A DNA stretch of 64,000 nucleotides from positions 62,001 through 126,000 of the forward strand of contig CAJURQ010000005.1 of assembly GCA_910588955.1 (NCBI GenBank). Direction: 5' to 3'. Positions 1 through 8,000 of the stretch are shown here, piece by piece. The first letter of the stretch is position 1. Every line of letters begins with the position of its first letter. Below the pieces are notes generated by a model. That model ran no database searches, was not told the DNA's origin, and saw nothing but the letters and a program-made list of their open reading frames with translations. A program made the position numbers and the translations under genes. The DNA comes from an uncultured Lachnospiraceae bacterium. Lineage in GTDB: Bacteria; Bacillota; Clostridia; Lachnospirales; Lachnospiraceae.

Positions 1-609
1 ATAATTCTCCTCGATAAATAAAAGCGCCGTCTTAATGCTCTCCACACGTTTGTCAAAATTTCTCTCCACAGGCAGAAAAAGCCTGTGTTCGGAGAGCGTC
101 GCGAAAATATGCATCAGAGATGATTTGACATATAATTGACTGGTTAAGTCATTCGCCATCTGTCCGAACACATGCATGATATGCAGAAAGGAGTGGCGCA
201 ACGATATAAAAACGGGATGCTGCGGCGTGATACATCGCGGGAAGAGCAGTTTCCCGTTCTGAATCGGTTTCATCAGGGAAATCTGCGCCTCGTCGCGGGA
301 ATCAAAACCGAGAATGCCGGGTGAGAAAACAACGGCGTCCTCCCAGTGCCGTTCCAATGTCTCAGAGATAATGCCGTGCAGTTCACCGGGATTGATGAAA
401 TAGATACATTCGGATTGAATTTCAAAAGACTCCATATTGATCTCAAGCCGAAATCCGCCCTCCGAAAAATACAAAATTTCTATCTCATCGTGCCAGTGAT
501 GTTTCACAAAAACGCCCTTTCCCACAGAATGCGTGCGGTAGACCGCACAGGGCAGCGACTTCGTACCATGGGAACAAATTTCTTTTAAAACAATGGGCTG
601 CTGCTCCAT
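1..609 (-). CDS. AraC-family transcriptional regulator, cupin N-terminal part (C-terminus outside window)
   Basis: Reading the minus strand from ATG at 609 gives an open frame that runs off the window after 203 codons. An SD (AGGAGG) lies about 7 nt upstream of the ATG. The N-terminal third contains HHWHDEIEILYFSEGG and, further on, FINPGELHGI, the usual pattern of the AraC-type sugar-sensing cupin (AraC_binding) found before a C-terminal pair of helix-turn-helix motifs. The DNA-binding half is not in the window, so the AraC assignment rests on the cupin alone. Such proteins usually bind a sugar or oligosaccharide and activate a nearby operon, but the target cannot be seen here. It lies downstream of rny but is separated from it by a strong terminator, so it is probably transcribed from its own promoter. 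Confidence 0.8.
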   Translation of the reverse strand, partial: MEQQPIVLKEICSHGTKSLPCAVYRTHSVGKGVFVKHHWHDEIEILYFSEGGFRLEINMESFEIQSECIYFINPGELHGIISETLERHWEDAVVFSPGILGFDSRDEAQISLMKPIQNGKLLFPRCITPQHPVFISLRHSFLHIMHVFGQMANDLTSQLYVKSSLMHIFATLSEHRLFLPVERNFDKRVESIKTALLFIEENY

Positions 610-635
610 CAAAAAACCTCCTTAATTGTCGCTGA

Positions 636-667
636 AAAACCCCGCAGAATAAAATCTGCGGGGTTTT
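636..667 (-). terminator. Rho-independent terminator after rny
   Basis: A perfect 13-bp stem (636-648 with 655-667) with core CCCCGCAGA/TCTGCGGGG and a 6-nt loop lies 4 nt beyond the rny stop codon. On the minus strand the stem runs straight into TTTTT. It separates rny from the AraC-type gene that follows at 609. Confidence 0.9.
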
Positions 668-670
668 GTA

Positions 671-2218
671 CTATTTGGCATAGTCTATGACACGGCTCTC
701 TCTGATCACATTGACCTTGATCTGTCCGGGATATTCCAACTCAGCCTCAATCTGTTTGGAGATATCTCTCGCGAGCAGTACCATATCAGAATCACTGATC
801 TGTTCAGGAACTACCATTACACGAATCTCTCTACCTGCCTGAATAGCAAAAGATTTATCCACACCTTTGAAATTGTTTGTGATGTCTTCTAATTGTTTCA
901 GTCTTGTTGTATATGTCTCTAATGTCTCTCTTCTTGCGCCCGGTCTCGCCGCGGAAATCGTATCAGCCGCCTGCACCAGACACGCTATCAGCGTCTGTGC
1001 CTCCACGTCGCCGTGATGGGATTCTACAGCGTTGATAACCACAGGTCCTTCCTTATACTTCCTGCAAAGCTCTACGCCAAGCTGGATGTGAGATCCTTCC
1101 ATCTCGTGATCGACTGCTTTACCGATATCATGCAGCAGTCCCGCACGCTTTGCCATTCTGACATCCAGTCCCATCTCCGCCGCCAGCAAGCCCGAAAGCT
1201 GTGCCACTTCAATAGAATGCTTCAGCGCGTTCTGACCGTAGCTGGTTCTGAACTTCATCTTACCGAGAAGTCTCACCAGTTCAGGATGGATACCATGTAC
1301 GCCGACTTCGAGGGTGGCTGCTTCGCCCTCCTCTTTCATCATAACTTCGACTTCCTTCTGCGCCTTCTCGACCATCTCCTCAATTCTGGCGGGGTGGATA
1401 CGCCCGTCCACAATGAGTTTTTCGAGTGCGATCCGCGCTACTTCTCTGCGAATCGGGTCAAAGCCGGAGAGAATAACCGCTTCGGGCGTATCATCAATGA
1501 TCAAATCCACGCCCGTCATCGTCTCAAGAGTTCTGATATTACGTCCCTCTCTTCCGATAATCCTGCCCTTCATCTCGTCATTGGGAAGCTGTACCACGGA
1601 AATCGTAGTCTCGGACACATGATCTGCCGCACATTTCTGAATGGCTGTAACGACATACTCTTTCGCCTTCTTGTCCGCTTCTTCCTTCGCCCTGCTCTCC
1701 ATCTCCTTAACCATGACAGCAGTTTCGTGTTTCACTTCATCTTCAACAATTTTCAACAGATAATCTTTTGCCTGTTCGGAGGTTAATCCAGAGATTCGTT
1801 CCAGTTCCTGTAATCTTTGCTCGCTCAGTTTGGAAATCTCTTCGCGCTGCTTGGCAAGAGCTTCTTCCTTCTCTGCCAGACTCGCTTCCTTCTTCTCAAT
1901 AGCGTCCGCCTTTTTATCGATGTTCTCTTCCTTCTGCTGTACACGACGCTCATAGCGCTGTGCTTCGGCACGCCGTTCCTTGATTTCTTTGTCCAGTTCA
2001 TTCTTCGTACGAATGGACTCTTCCTTGACCTCAAGCAGCGACTCACGCTTCTTCGTCTCAGCAGTTTTGAGAGCTTCGTCGATAATCTCTCTGGCTTTCT
2101 CGTCCGCATTTCCGAGCTTCGCTTCCACCATCTTCTTCTGATAGTTAATCGCAATGAGCGCAGAAACAGGAACGGCGATCACCAGTGTGACGACTATTGC
2201 TACCACAACTTGCCACAT
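671..2218 (-). CDS. rny: Ribonuclease Y
   Basis: Membrane-anchored endoribonuclease that starts mRNA decay in Firmicutes; 515 residues, close to the usual ~520. Residues 2-25 form one N-terminal transmembrane helix. Residues 30-200 are a long charged coiled coil rich in K and E. A KH RNA-binding domain at about 205-275 carries GRIIGREGRNIR (218-229). The metal-binding HD domain has H334 and LLHDIGK (361-367). The ATG at 2218 is preceded by GGAGG about 10 nt upstream. The gene lies downstream of recA and recX, as in Bacillus, but appears to have its own promoter (2331-2359) overlapping the recX stop, followed by a leader of about 100 nt, and it ends at a strong terminator. Confidence 0.97.
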   Translation of the reverse strand: MWQVVVAIVVTLVIAVPVSALIAINYQKKMVEAKLGNADEKAREIIDEALKTAETKKRESLLEVKEESIRTKNELDKEIKERRAEAQRYERRVQQKEENIDKKADAIEKKEASLAEKEEALAKQREEISKLSEQRLQELERISGLTSEQAKDYLLKIVEDEVKHETAVMVKEMESRAKEEADKKAKEYVVTAIQKCAADHVSETTISVVQLPNDEMKGRIIGREGRNIRTLETMTGVDLIIDDTPEAVILSGFDPIRREVARIALEKLIVDGRIHPARIEEMVEKAQKEVEVMMKEEGEAATLEVGVHGIHPELVRLLGKMKFRTSYGQNALKHSIEVAQLSGLLAAEMGLDVRMAKRAGLLHDIGKAVDHEMEGSHIQLGVELCRKYKEGPVVINAVESHHGDVEAQTLIACLVQAADTISAARPGARRETLETYTTRLKQLEDITNNFKGVDKSFAIQAGREIRVMVVPEQISDSDMVLLARDISKQIEAELEYPGQIKVNVIRESRVIDYAK

Positions 2219-2330
2219 TACAGGAGCACCTCCTTATTTAGTTTTCATTGTACATTACCAAATCTATTGACGGCTGCCTTTCCTTCCCAAATACTGGCAA
2301 CCCGATAGTTAGCAAAACTACAACATATTA

Positions 2331-2359
2331 ATTTTATACTGAATTTTATGTTATGTCAA
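2331..2359 (-). promoter_or_regulatory. SigA-type promoter for rny
   Basis: On the minus strand TTGACA (2354-2359) and TAAAAT (2331-2336) are separated by exactly 17 nt. A TATAAA overlapping the -10 is an alternative at 15 nt spacing. The -35 box lies inside the last codons of recX. Transcription would start near 2324 and give a leader of about 105 nt before the rny ATG. Confidence 0.7.
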
Positions 2360-2963
2360 GCAAAAGAGCTCTGTTAATCGCGTCGGCGTGAAAGCCTTTT
2401 CGATAAAGAAAAGCGTACATTCTCTGTTTTTCCTGTCCGTCGGCAGTTTTGGCGTCATATTTTTTCTTTTCCAGCAGACTCCGTATCATAGACACTTCAT
2501 CCTGCCTCATCCCGTCTTCCTCCAGTTCCTCAAAGACCGCGCGGATCGTATCTTTGCAAATCCCCTTCCGCATCAGATCCTGCTCGATACGCATCCGGCT
2601 CTTCCGCTCCATATTATAGACGATAAAGTCTCTGGCATAGCGCAGATCGTCTACATATCCATAGGACTCCACATAGGCGATTGCCTCCTCGATACATTCC
2701 TCGGGATATTCTCCGTCCCGCAACTTTTCCCTCAAGGATGCCGCCGTATATTCCCGTTTCTGCAGCAGGTTCATGGCGCGCTTCTTCGCACGCAGGGGCA
2801 GAATCTCCTCCCGGATCTCACGAAGGCACTCCTGCGTAATCTCCTCCCCCTCCCGGATTCCCAGACGGTTCAGCTCCCCCCTGTAGAGCGCAAAAGCCGG
2901 ACGTTCCTCTATGTATACCTTATAACGGCCTTTTCCCATTTCCGCAAGCTGTGTGACAATCAT
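2346..2963 (-). CDS. recX: Regulatory protein RecX
   Basis: 205 residues with the all-helical RecX repeat pattern. Central and C-terminal signatures include YTAASLREKL, EAIAYVESYGYVDD and KGICKDTIRAVFEEL. RecX binds inside the RecA filament groove and modulates strand exchange and SOS signalling. It lies 94 nt downstream of recA in the same direction with no clear promoter or terminator between them, so it is probably co-transcribed with recA from the SOS-controlled promoter. RecX is divergent in sequence, and identification relies on the helix pattern plus position. Confidence 0.9.
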   Translation of the reverse strand: MIVTQLAEMGKGRYKVYIEERPAFALYRGELNRLGIREGEEITQECLREIREEILPLRAKKRAMNLLQKREYTAASLREKLRDGEYPEECIEEAIAYVESYGYVDDLRYARDFIVYNMERKSRMRIEQDLMRKGICKDTIRAVFEELEEDGMRQDEVSMIRSLLEKKKYDAKTADGQEKQRMYAFLYRKGFHADAINRALLLDIT

Positions 2964-3057
2964 AGTCCTTCCTCCGCGGCTTATGCCTGTCGACGTCTTT
3001 TCACCGGCAGAGTTTTCCGTTCACCGGGCTTCCTTTTTCATACTGCCTGAAACTTCT

Positions 3058-4149
3058 TTATTTCCCGGTTCCCTTTGCTGCTTTCATCTCCTTCACGGAC
3101 TTCTCTGCCGTCTCAACGGGCGCGTCACCTGCAGCAACCTGCTCCGCGCCGTCTGTCTCCATATTGAAAAGCTCCCTGACCTTCCGCTCCACCTCGGCGC
3201 AGGTCTGCGGATTGTCCTTCAAATACTGCTTCGCGTTCTCTCTACCCTGTCCGATCTTATTCCCGTCATAGGCATACCATGCGCCGCTCTTGTTGATAAT
3301 GTTATTCTCCGCCGCCAGATCGAGGATATCGCCCTGTGTCGAGATACCCTCGCCGAACATAATGTCAAATTCCGCTTCCTTGAAGGGAGGCGCCACCTTA
3401 TTTTTCACGACCTTCACGCGCGTTCTGTTACCGATCACCTCGCCGCCTTGTTTCAGCGCCTCGATCCTGCGGACGTCCAGTCTGACGGACGAGTAGAATT
3501 TCAGTGCGCGACCGCCCGTAGTCGTCTCCGGATTTCCAAACATAACGCCCACTTTCTCGCGCAGCTGGTTGATAAAAATAACCGTGCAGTTAGATTTGCT
3601 GATGACCGCCGTCAGCTTTCTGAGCGCCTGCGACATCAGCCTTGCCTGCAGTCCAACATGGCTGTCGCCCATGTCACCGTCGATCTCCGCCTTCGGCACA
3701 AGCGCCGCCACAGAGTCCACCACAATAATATCCACAGCCCCCGAGCGCACCATCGTCTCCGTAATTTCTAAAGCCTGCTCGCCGCAGTCCGGCTGGGAAA
3801 TATACAAATTGTCGATATCCACACCGATATTTTTCGCATAGACAGGATCAAGCGCATGCTCCGCATCGATAAATCCGGCAATGCCGCCCCGCTTCTGCAC
3901 CTCCGCAATCATGTGCAGGGTAACCGTCGTCTTACCGCTGGACTCCGGACCGTAAATCTCAATCACTCTCCCCTTCGGGATGCCGCCGAGTCCCAGCGCA
4001 ATATCCAGACTCAAAGAACCCGTAGGAATCGTCTCCACATTCATCTGTACGGAAGGATCGCCCAGCTTCATAACCGCTCCCTTTCCGAACTGTCTCTCTA
4101 TCTGTCCTAATGCCGCGTCCAACGCCTTTAATTTTTCATCTCTTTCCAT
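3058..4149 (-). CDS. recA: Recombinase RecA
   Basis: 363 residues from the chosen ATG at 4149, which follows GGAGGG at a good distance. Two upstream in-frame starts (4161, and an extension to 4197) lack such an SD and would overlap the upstream SOS operator. The Walker A box is GPESSGKTT, and FINQLREKVGVMFGNPETT is the conserved L2 DNA-binding loop region. RecA coats single-stranded DNA, performs homologous pairing and triggers LexA self-cleavage. The C-terminal ~25 residues are a variable tail ending in KAAKGTGK, less acidic than in many RecA proteins. The upstream region has two LexA-type boxes. Confidence 0.98.
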   Translation of the reverse strand: MERDEKLKALDAALGQIERQFGKGAVMKLGDPSVQMNVETIPTGSLSLDIALGLGGIPKGRVIEIYGPESSGKTTVTLHMIAEVQKRGGIAGFIDAEHALDPVYAKNIGVDIDNLYISQPDCGEQALEITETMVRSGAVDIIVVDSVAALVPKAEIDGDMGDSHVGLQARLMSQALRKLTAVISKSNCTVIFINQLREKVGVMFGNPETTTGGRALKFYSSVRLDVRRIEALKQGGEVIGNRTRVKVVKNKVAPPFKEAEFDIMFGEGISTQGDILDLAAENNIINKSGAWYAYDGNKIGQGRENAKQYLKDNPQTCAEVERKVRELFNMETDGAEQVAAGDAPVETAEKSVKEMKAAKGTGK

Positions 4150-4191
4150 GTTTCCCTCCATGTCAAAGCGGTTTCTCCGCTTTCGTTTGCA

Positions 4192-4203
4192 GAACACTTG
4201 TTC
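4192..4203 (-). promoter_or_regulatory. LexA-type SOS box in the recA leader
   Basis: GAACACTTGTTC is a perfect palindrome of the Gram-positive LexA (DinR) type GAAC-N4-GTTC. It lies just downstream of the -10 box, at the expected transcription start, so LexA bound here would block initiation. It is a second operator besides the one in the promoter spacer. Confidence 0.8.
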
Positions 4204-4210
4204 TTACCAT

Positions 4211-4239
4211 AGAATAAAACAAATGTTCGTTTTTGTCAA
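4211..4239 (-). promoter_or_regulatory. recA promoter with embedded LexA-type operator
   Basis: On the minus strand TTGACA (4234-4239) and TATTCT (4211-4216) are spaced by 17 nt. The spacer contains CGAACATTTGTTTT (4216-4229), one or two bases off the Gram-positive SOS consensus CGAACRNRYGTTYC. An operator placed between -35 and -10 is typical of tightly LexA-repressed promoters. Confidence 0.85.
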
Positions 4240-4530
4240 CTTCAAATTTGATAAAACGATCTTAACACTTTTCATGTCCCATAAATGACACTTTACCCTC
4301 CTTCCTCTGTGAAATATATGTCAGGTAACATCAAATGCCCGCTTCTGCCGCGCTTGATTTTCTTCTGACATGAAAATAATGGAATTTGTGGCGAAATGCC
4401 GGACATGCATATGCATAACAGATTCCACTTTCTCAGATAAATCCAGTCTACCAGAGAAAGCAAAAGCCCGCAAGCATTTCTTGCAAAAAAAGTGAGCGCC
4501 GACATCTGCCCGCGCCCCTTCTTTCTTAAT
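4240..4530. other. Intergenic region between recA promoter and the PYG-rich gene
   Basis: About 290 nt with no convincing gene. A 70-codon minus frame (4293-4505) begins at an ATG without SD and has no recognisable features. Near its end is a strong SD-like AAGGAGGG (about 4295-4302) followed on the minus strand by a GTG/ATG mini-frame of 9 codons ending at 4262. I cannot tell whether it is translated. A weak GCAAG/CTTGC hairpin near 4470-4485 may contribute to termination of the upstream gene. Confidence 0.4.
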
Positions 4531-6099
4531 TTAAAAAACCTTCAAATATTTCTCGTACTCCTCATAGGTGACAGTCACCCAGCCTTCTTCGTAGTTAAAG
4601 CCGATCTCCATACCCTTCGGCGTGTAAAAAACGATGACGGCGTCGGACTCAAAATAATCCGTGATCTGCTGGTCAGTCATGTATGTAAGGTAGGAAATTT
4701 CCCCGTTCTGCTCGTCGCTCTTCTGGCGAAACTCCACAGAAAACTCGTCGTCAATCGCGAGAATATCCTCGTTGTCCAGAACCACCCCGTTTTTCATATC
4801 CACATTGATGCTCTGCAGATAGACGAAGCCGTCCCTGTCGCTGTACATCTCCTCCTGCCATGCAATGCTCAGCTTATCTTCATCCATATAAGCCACATAA
4901 CCGGTCAGAGACGCCACAAAATAATTTTCCTCGCTCTCCTTGATGTGGGACTCGTACTCCGACTCAAAAAGTTTCGTCATCTCATCCACTTCTTTTCGGA
5001 TATCCTTGTTGATCTTATCCAGATTCGGCACATCTTCCCCGGAGATAACGGGAATGCTCGCTATGATGATGGCGTTCTCATAATCCGACTCGTAATCAAA
5101 ATCCTCCAGTTCCACCTGATAGGACAGATCCGACGTGATTTCATTGTGCAGATTGTAGTATCTGTCGTCATACTCAGCGTCCTCATAATAATCGCCGCCA
5201 TAAAAATCATCGTCACTGAAAAAATCGCTGTAATCATAGTCGTCGTCATAGTTATAGTCATAATCGAAGTCGTCATCATAATGATAATCGAAATCGTAAT
5301 CGTCATGTTCGTCACGATGCCTATAGTCATAATCATCATCAAAATCGTACACATCCCGGCGAAGGTCTTCCTTCTCCTTCTCGGAGAGCATATTCACTGC
5401 CTTGCTTGCCAGCGCAAACACCGCCACTAGAAACAGGACGATAATGCCGATCACAATGCCTACGATCAGCCCGGTGTTCTGCTTTTTCTGTGGCATGGCG
5501 TAAGGGCTGTAAGGATTATCGTAAGGCGGCTGTCCGCCAAAAGGAGGCTGTCCGCCGTACCCGCCGCCTGCCTGCTGGCTGCCGTAAGAAGGCTGTGCAC
5601 CGAAACCGCCCTGCGGGTTTTGACCCCCGTACGCCGCCTGCGCATCATAGCCGCCCTGCGGATTCGGATTACCGTATGGTTGCTGCATACCATAGCCGCT
5701 CTGGCTCTGATTCCCGTATGGCGACTGCTCTCCATAACCGCCCTGCAGGTTCTGGTACCCGTATGGCTGCTGCATGTCATAGCCGCCCTGTGGATTCTGG
5801 CTTCCGTAAGGAGACTGCACATAACCGCCCTGCGGATACCCGTAAGGAGACTGCGTGCCGTAATTACCATCCTGATACCCGTAAGGGCTCTGGCTGTCCG
5901 CCTGATTTCCGGAAAAGAGACCGTGCGTGTCCGCCACAACCGGCGCATTCTCCGTCTCTTCTGCAAAAACGGCTGGCTCAACCACTTCCGGCGTTGCATA
6001 AATATTACTGCTGCTCTCGGATACATAGGGGTCTGTGTAAACTCCGTTTTCCCTGCCCCCGCCCTCCTGCAGCTCCTCAAACTTATCAGATTCGTTCAT
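4531..6099 (-). CDS. Single-pass membrane protein with PYG-rich N-terminus, Asp/Tyr tract and DUF3298-like C-terminal domain
   Basis: 522 residues in four parts. Residues 1-65 are acidic. Residues 70-200 are a run of imperfect repeats built on PYG-x-Q-N-P-Q-G-G-Y, a low-complexity, prion-like composition. Residues 209-234 form one transmembrane helix (TGLIVGIVIGIIVLFLVAVF). Residues 249-315 are almost only D, Y, F and H in alternating order. Residues 317-522 are a folded domain ending in VFYTPKGMEIGFNYEEG and VTYEEYEKYL, which resembles the DUF3298/RsiV-like extracytoplasmic domain; this match is tentative. With one helix the PYG part would be cytoplasmic and the Asp/Tyr tract and C-terminal domain outside. 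Function is unknown. It is flanked by cinA and recA but is not normally part of that block. Confidence 0.85.
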   Translation of the reverse strand: MNESDKFEELQEGGGRENGVYTDPYVSESSSNIYATPEVVEPAVFAEETENAPVVADTHGLFSGNQADSQSPYGYQDGNYGTQSPYGYPQGGYVQSPYGSQNPQGGYDMQQPYGYQNLQGGYGEQSPYGNQSQSGYGMQQPYGNPNPQGGYDAQAAYGGQNPQGGFGAQPSYGSQQAGGGYGGQPPFGGQPPYDNPYSPYAMPQKKQNTGLIVGIVIGIIVLFLVAVFALASKAVNMLSEKEKEDLRRDVYDFDDDYDYRHRDEHDDYDFDYHYDDDFDYDYNYDDDYDYSDFFSDDDFYGGDYYEDAEYDDRYYNLHNEITSDLSYQVELEDFDYESDYENAIIIASIPVISGEDVPNLDKINKDIRKEVDEMTKLFESEYESHIKESEENYFVASLTGYVAYMDEDKLSIAWQEEMYSDRDGFVYLQSINVDMKNGVVLDNEDILAIDDEFSVEFRQKSDEQNGEISYLTYMTDQQITDYFESDAVIVFYTPKGMEIGFNYEEGWVTVTYEEYEKYLKVF

Positions 6100-6145
6100 T
6101 CTGCTCTCCTTTTGCTTGTTCCTCGGCTAAAATGATATCCGTTTT

Positions 6146-7417
6146 CTACTTTTCCTTGCCGCCGAAAGTCACTTCACTGTAATACTGTAAAATACATTCC
6201 CGCATCAGGGACAGCGCCGCAGACACCGTGCTTTCCCTAATCTTCTCGCGGGTTCCGTGGAAATGGCACTCCTTCACCGTGACCCTGCCGCACACGTTAC
6301 AGCCGATATACACGAGTCCCACCGGTTTCTCGGGTGTACCGCCGTCCGGTCCCGCAATGCCAGTAGTGGAAACGCTCACATCGGTTCTTGCCAAAGTCGC
6401 CGCCGTCTTTGCCATCTCTCTCGCAATCTGTTCGCTGACAGCCCCGTATTTCACCAAAATATTTTTCTTGATTCCCAGAAGCTTTCGCTTGGATTTATTG
6501 GAATACGTCACATAGCCGGATTTAAACACTTCCGAAACGCCGGGCACATTGATCAGTCTGGCGGAAAGCATACCGCCCGTGCAGGACTCCACCGTACACG
6601 CCGTCAGCTTATTTGCCATGAGCAGATCCACCACCGTTTTCTCCAGCGTCACTTCGCTGTCTGTCGTGTAAACATGGTTTCCGAAACGTCCTTTCAGTTC
6701 CTTTACCATGGGCTTGACGAGTTTTTTCGCCTCTTTCTCGTCCGGCGCCGTGGCGGTCACCCGCAGGTGCACTTCCCCGGTCTTGGCGTAAGTCGCAATG
6801 GTCGGATTGTCCTGCGCGTCAACCAGATCCTCCACCATGCTCTCCGCCTTGCTCTCTCCCACACCGCAGATTTTCACGGTCTGAGAATAAATAACACCCG
6901 TTGTTAGCTCGGCAAGATAGGGTATAATTGACTTTTCAAACATGGGGATCAGCTCCCCTGGCGGTCCCGGCATCAGCACCACATGCTTGCCGTTCTCCGC
7001 GATAATGATGCCGGGCGCGGTGCCTCCCGGATTTTCCACCACAATGCAGCCCTCCGGGACCATTGCCTGCTTCCAATTATTCTCCGTGATCTCCAGATTC
7101 CGCTCCGCAAAAAACTGCCGGATCGCCTCTCTTGAAGGCTCGTGCAGATACAGTTCTTTCCCCATCACCTTCGCCGCCGCCTCTTTGGTCAGATCGTCCT
7201 GCGTGGGACCTAAGCCCCCGGAAAGCAGGATGATATCCGCCCTTGTGAGCGCCAGACGAATCGTCTCTGTAAGTCTCTCCTCGTTGTCGCCGACCACGTC
7301 CTGATGATAACAGGAAAGCCCGAGTCCCGCGCATTTTTCCGCGAGATAGGCGGCGTTCGTGTTCACGATGTTTCCGAGCAATATCTCTGTTCCGACTGCA
7401 ATAATCTCAACTGTCAT
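6146..7417 (-). CDS. cinA: CinA family protein (MocF-like domain plus NMN amidohydrolase domain)
   Basis: 423 residues, the usual two-domain CinA. The N-terminal half (about 1-170) is the molybdopterin-binding-like domain, starting VEIIAVGTEILLGNIVNTNA and containing LLSGGLGPTQDD and VLMPGPPGE. The C-terminal half (about 255-415) is the CinA domain with TVESCTGGMLSARL, SGYVTYSN and STTGIAGPDGG, which in characterised members deamidates nicotinamide mononucleotide. It precedes recA in many Firmicutes (pgsA-cinA-recA). Here that arrangement is kept apart from the inserted membrane-protein gene. Confidence 0.95.
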   Translation of the reverse strand: MTVEIIAVGTEILLGNIVNTNAAYLAEKCAGLGLSCYHQDVVGDNEERLTETIRLALTRADIILLSGGLGPTQDDLTKEAAAKVMGKELYLHEPSREAIRQFFAERNLEITENNWKQAMVPEGCIVVENPGGTAPGIIIAENGKHVVLMPGPPGELIPMFEKSIIPYLAELTTGVIYSQTVKICGVGESKAESMVEDLVDAQDNPTIATYAKTGEVHLRVTATAPDEKEAKKLVKPMVKELKGRFGNHVYTTDSEVTLEKTVVDLLMANKLTACTVESCTGGMLSARLINVPGVSEVFKSGYVTYSNKSKRKLLGIKKNILVKYGAVSEQIAREMAKTAATLARTDVSVSTTGIAGPDGGTPEKPVGLVYIGCNVCGRVTVKECHFHGTREKIRESTVSAALSLMRECILQYYSEVTFGGKEK

Positions 7418-7463
7418 AACATCATCACCCTCTTTATCAAACCATTACACTTGTTACCGTATC

Positions 7464-8000
7464 TTATTTGTTATTTTCCCGCATAACACCTTTGTTCTTT
7501 ATCAGATAATCCACGAGGGAAACCACCGTCAAAACGAGCGCCACCCACATTACAATCTGCGTCACAAGGGCAAGGGACGGAAGATCCGCAATCATCAGAC
7601 AGATCATAATCATCTGAAAGACCGTCTTAAACTTCCCCCAGTAGCTCGCCGCAATCACCACCCCGTTGTCGGAGGCAACCAGACGAAATCCGCTGATGAT
7701 AAATTCCCTCGCGATAATGATGATCACCACCCATGCCGGAATCCGGGCAAGCTCCACCAGACAGATCATCGCCGAGCAGACCAAAAGCTTATCCGCCAGC
7801 GGATCCATAAACTTGCCGAAATTTGTCACCAGATTGTATTTTCTGGCGATATGACCGTCCAGAAAATCCGTCAGACTTGCAATAATAAAAATCGCCAGCG
7901 CAATCCACTTGTCAAATGCCGTGATATCAAACAGCAGAAGCACCACAAAAAAGGGAATCAATATCACGCGGAAAATTGTTAATTTATTCGGCAGATTCAT
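7464..8000 (-). CDS. pgsA: CDP-diacylglycerol--glycerol-3-phosphate 3-phosphatidyltransferase
   Basis: 178 residues of mostly membrane helix. The CDP-alcohol phosphotransferase signature DG-x2-AR-x8-G-x3-D-x3-D is complete, from DGHIARKY to GKFMDPLAD (about residues 48-70). The enzyme makes phosphatidylglycerol-phosphate, the first committed step to PG and cardiolipin. Its ATG overlaps the 3' end of rimO by 17 nt, so the two are translationally linked. cinA follows 46 nt downstream. Confidence 0.95.
   Translation of the reverse strand: MNLPNKLTIFRVILIPFFVVLLLFDITAFDKWIALAIFIIASLTDFLDGHIARKYNLVTNFGKFMDPLADKLLVCSAMICLVELARIPAWVVIIIIAREFIISGFRLVASDNGVVIAASYWGKFKTVFQMIMICLMIADLPSLALVTQIVMWVALVLTVVSLVDYLIKNKGVMRENNK

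Noticed and set aside
4293..4505. 70-codon minus-strand frame downstream of the PYG-rich gene
   Set aside because: No SD before the ATG and no recognisable features.
4492..5430. Hydrophobic plus-strand frame of 312 codons
   Set aside because: It is the antisense of the Asp/Tyr-rich tract, which yields Val/Ile-rich nonsense.
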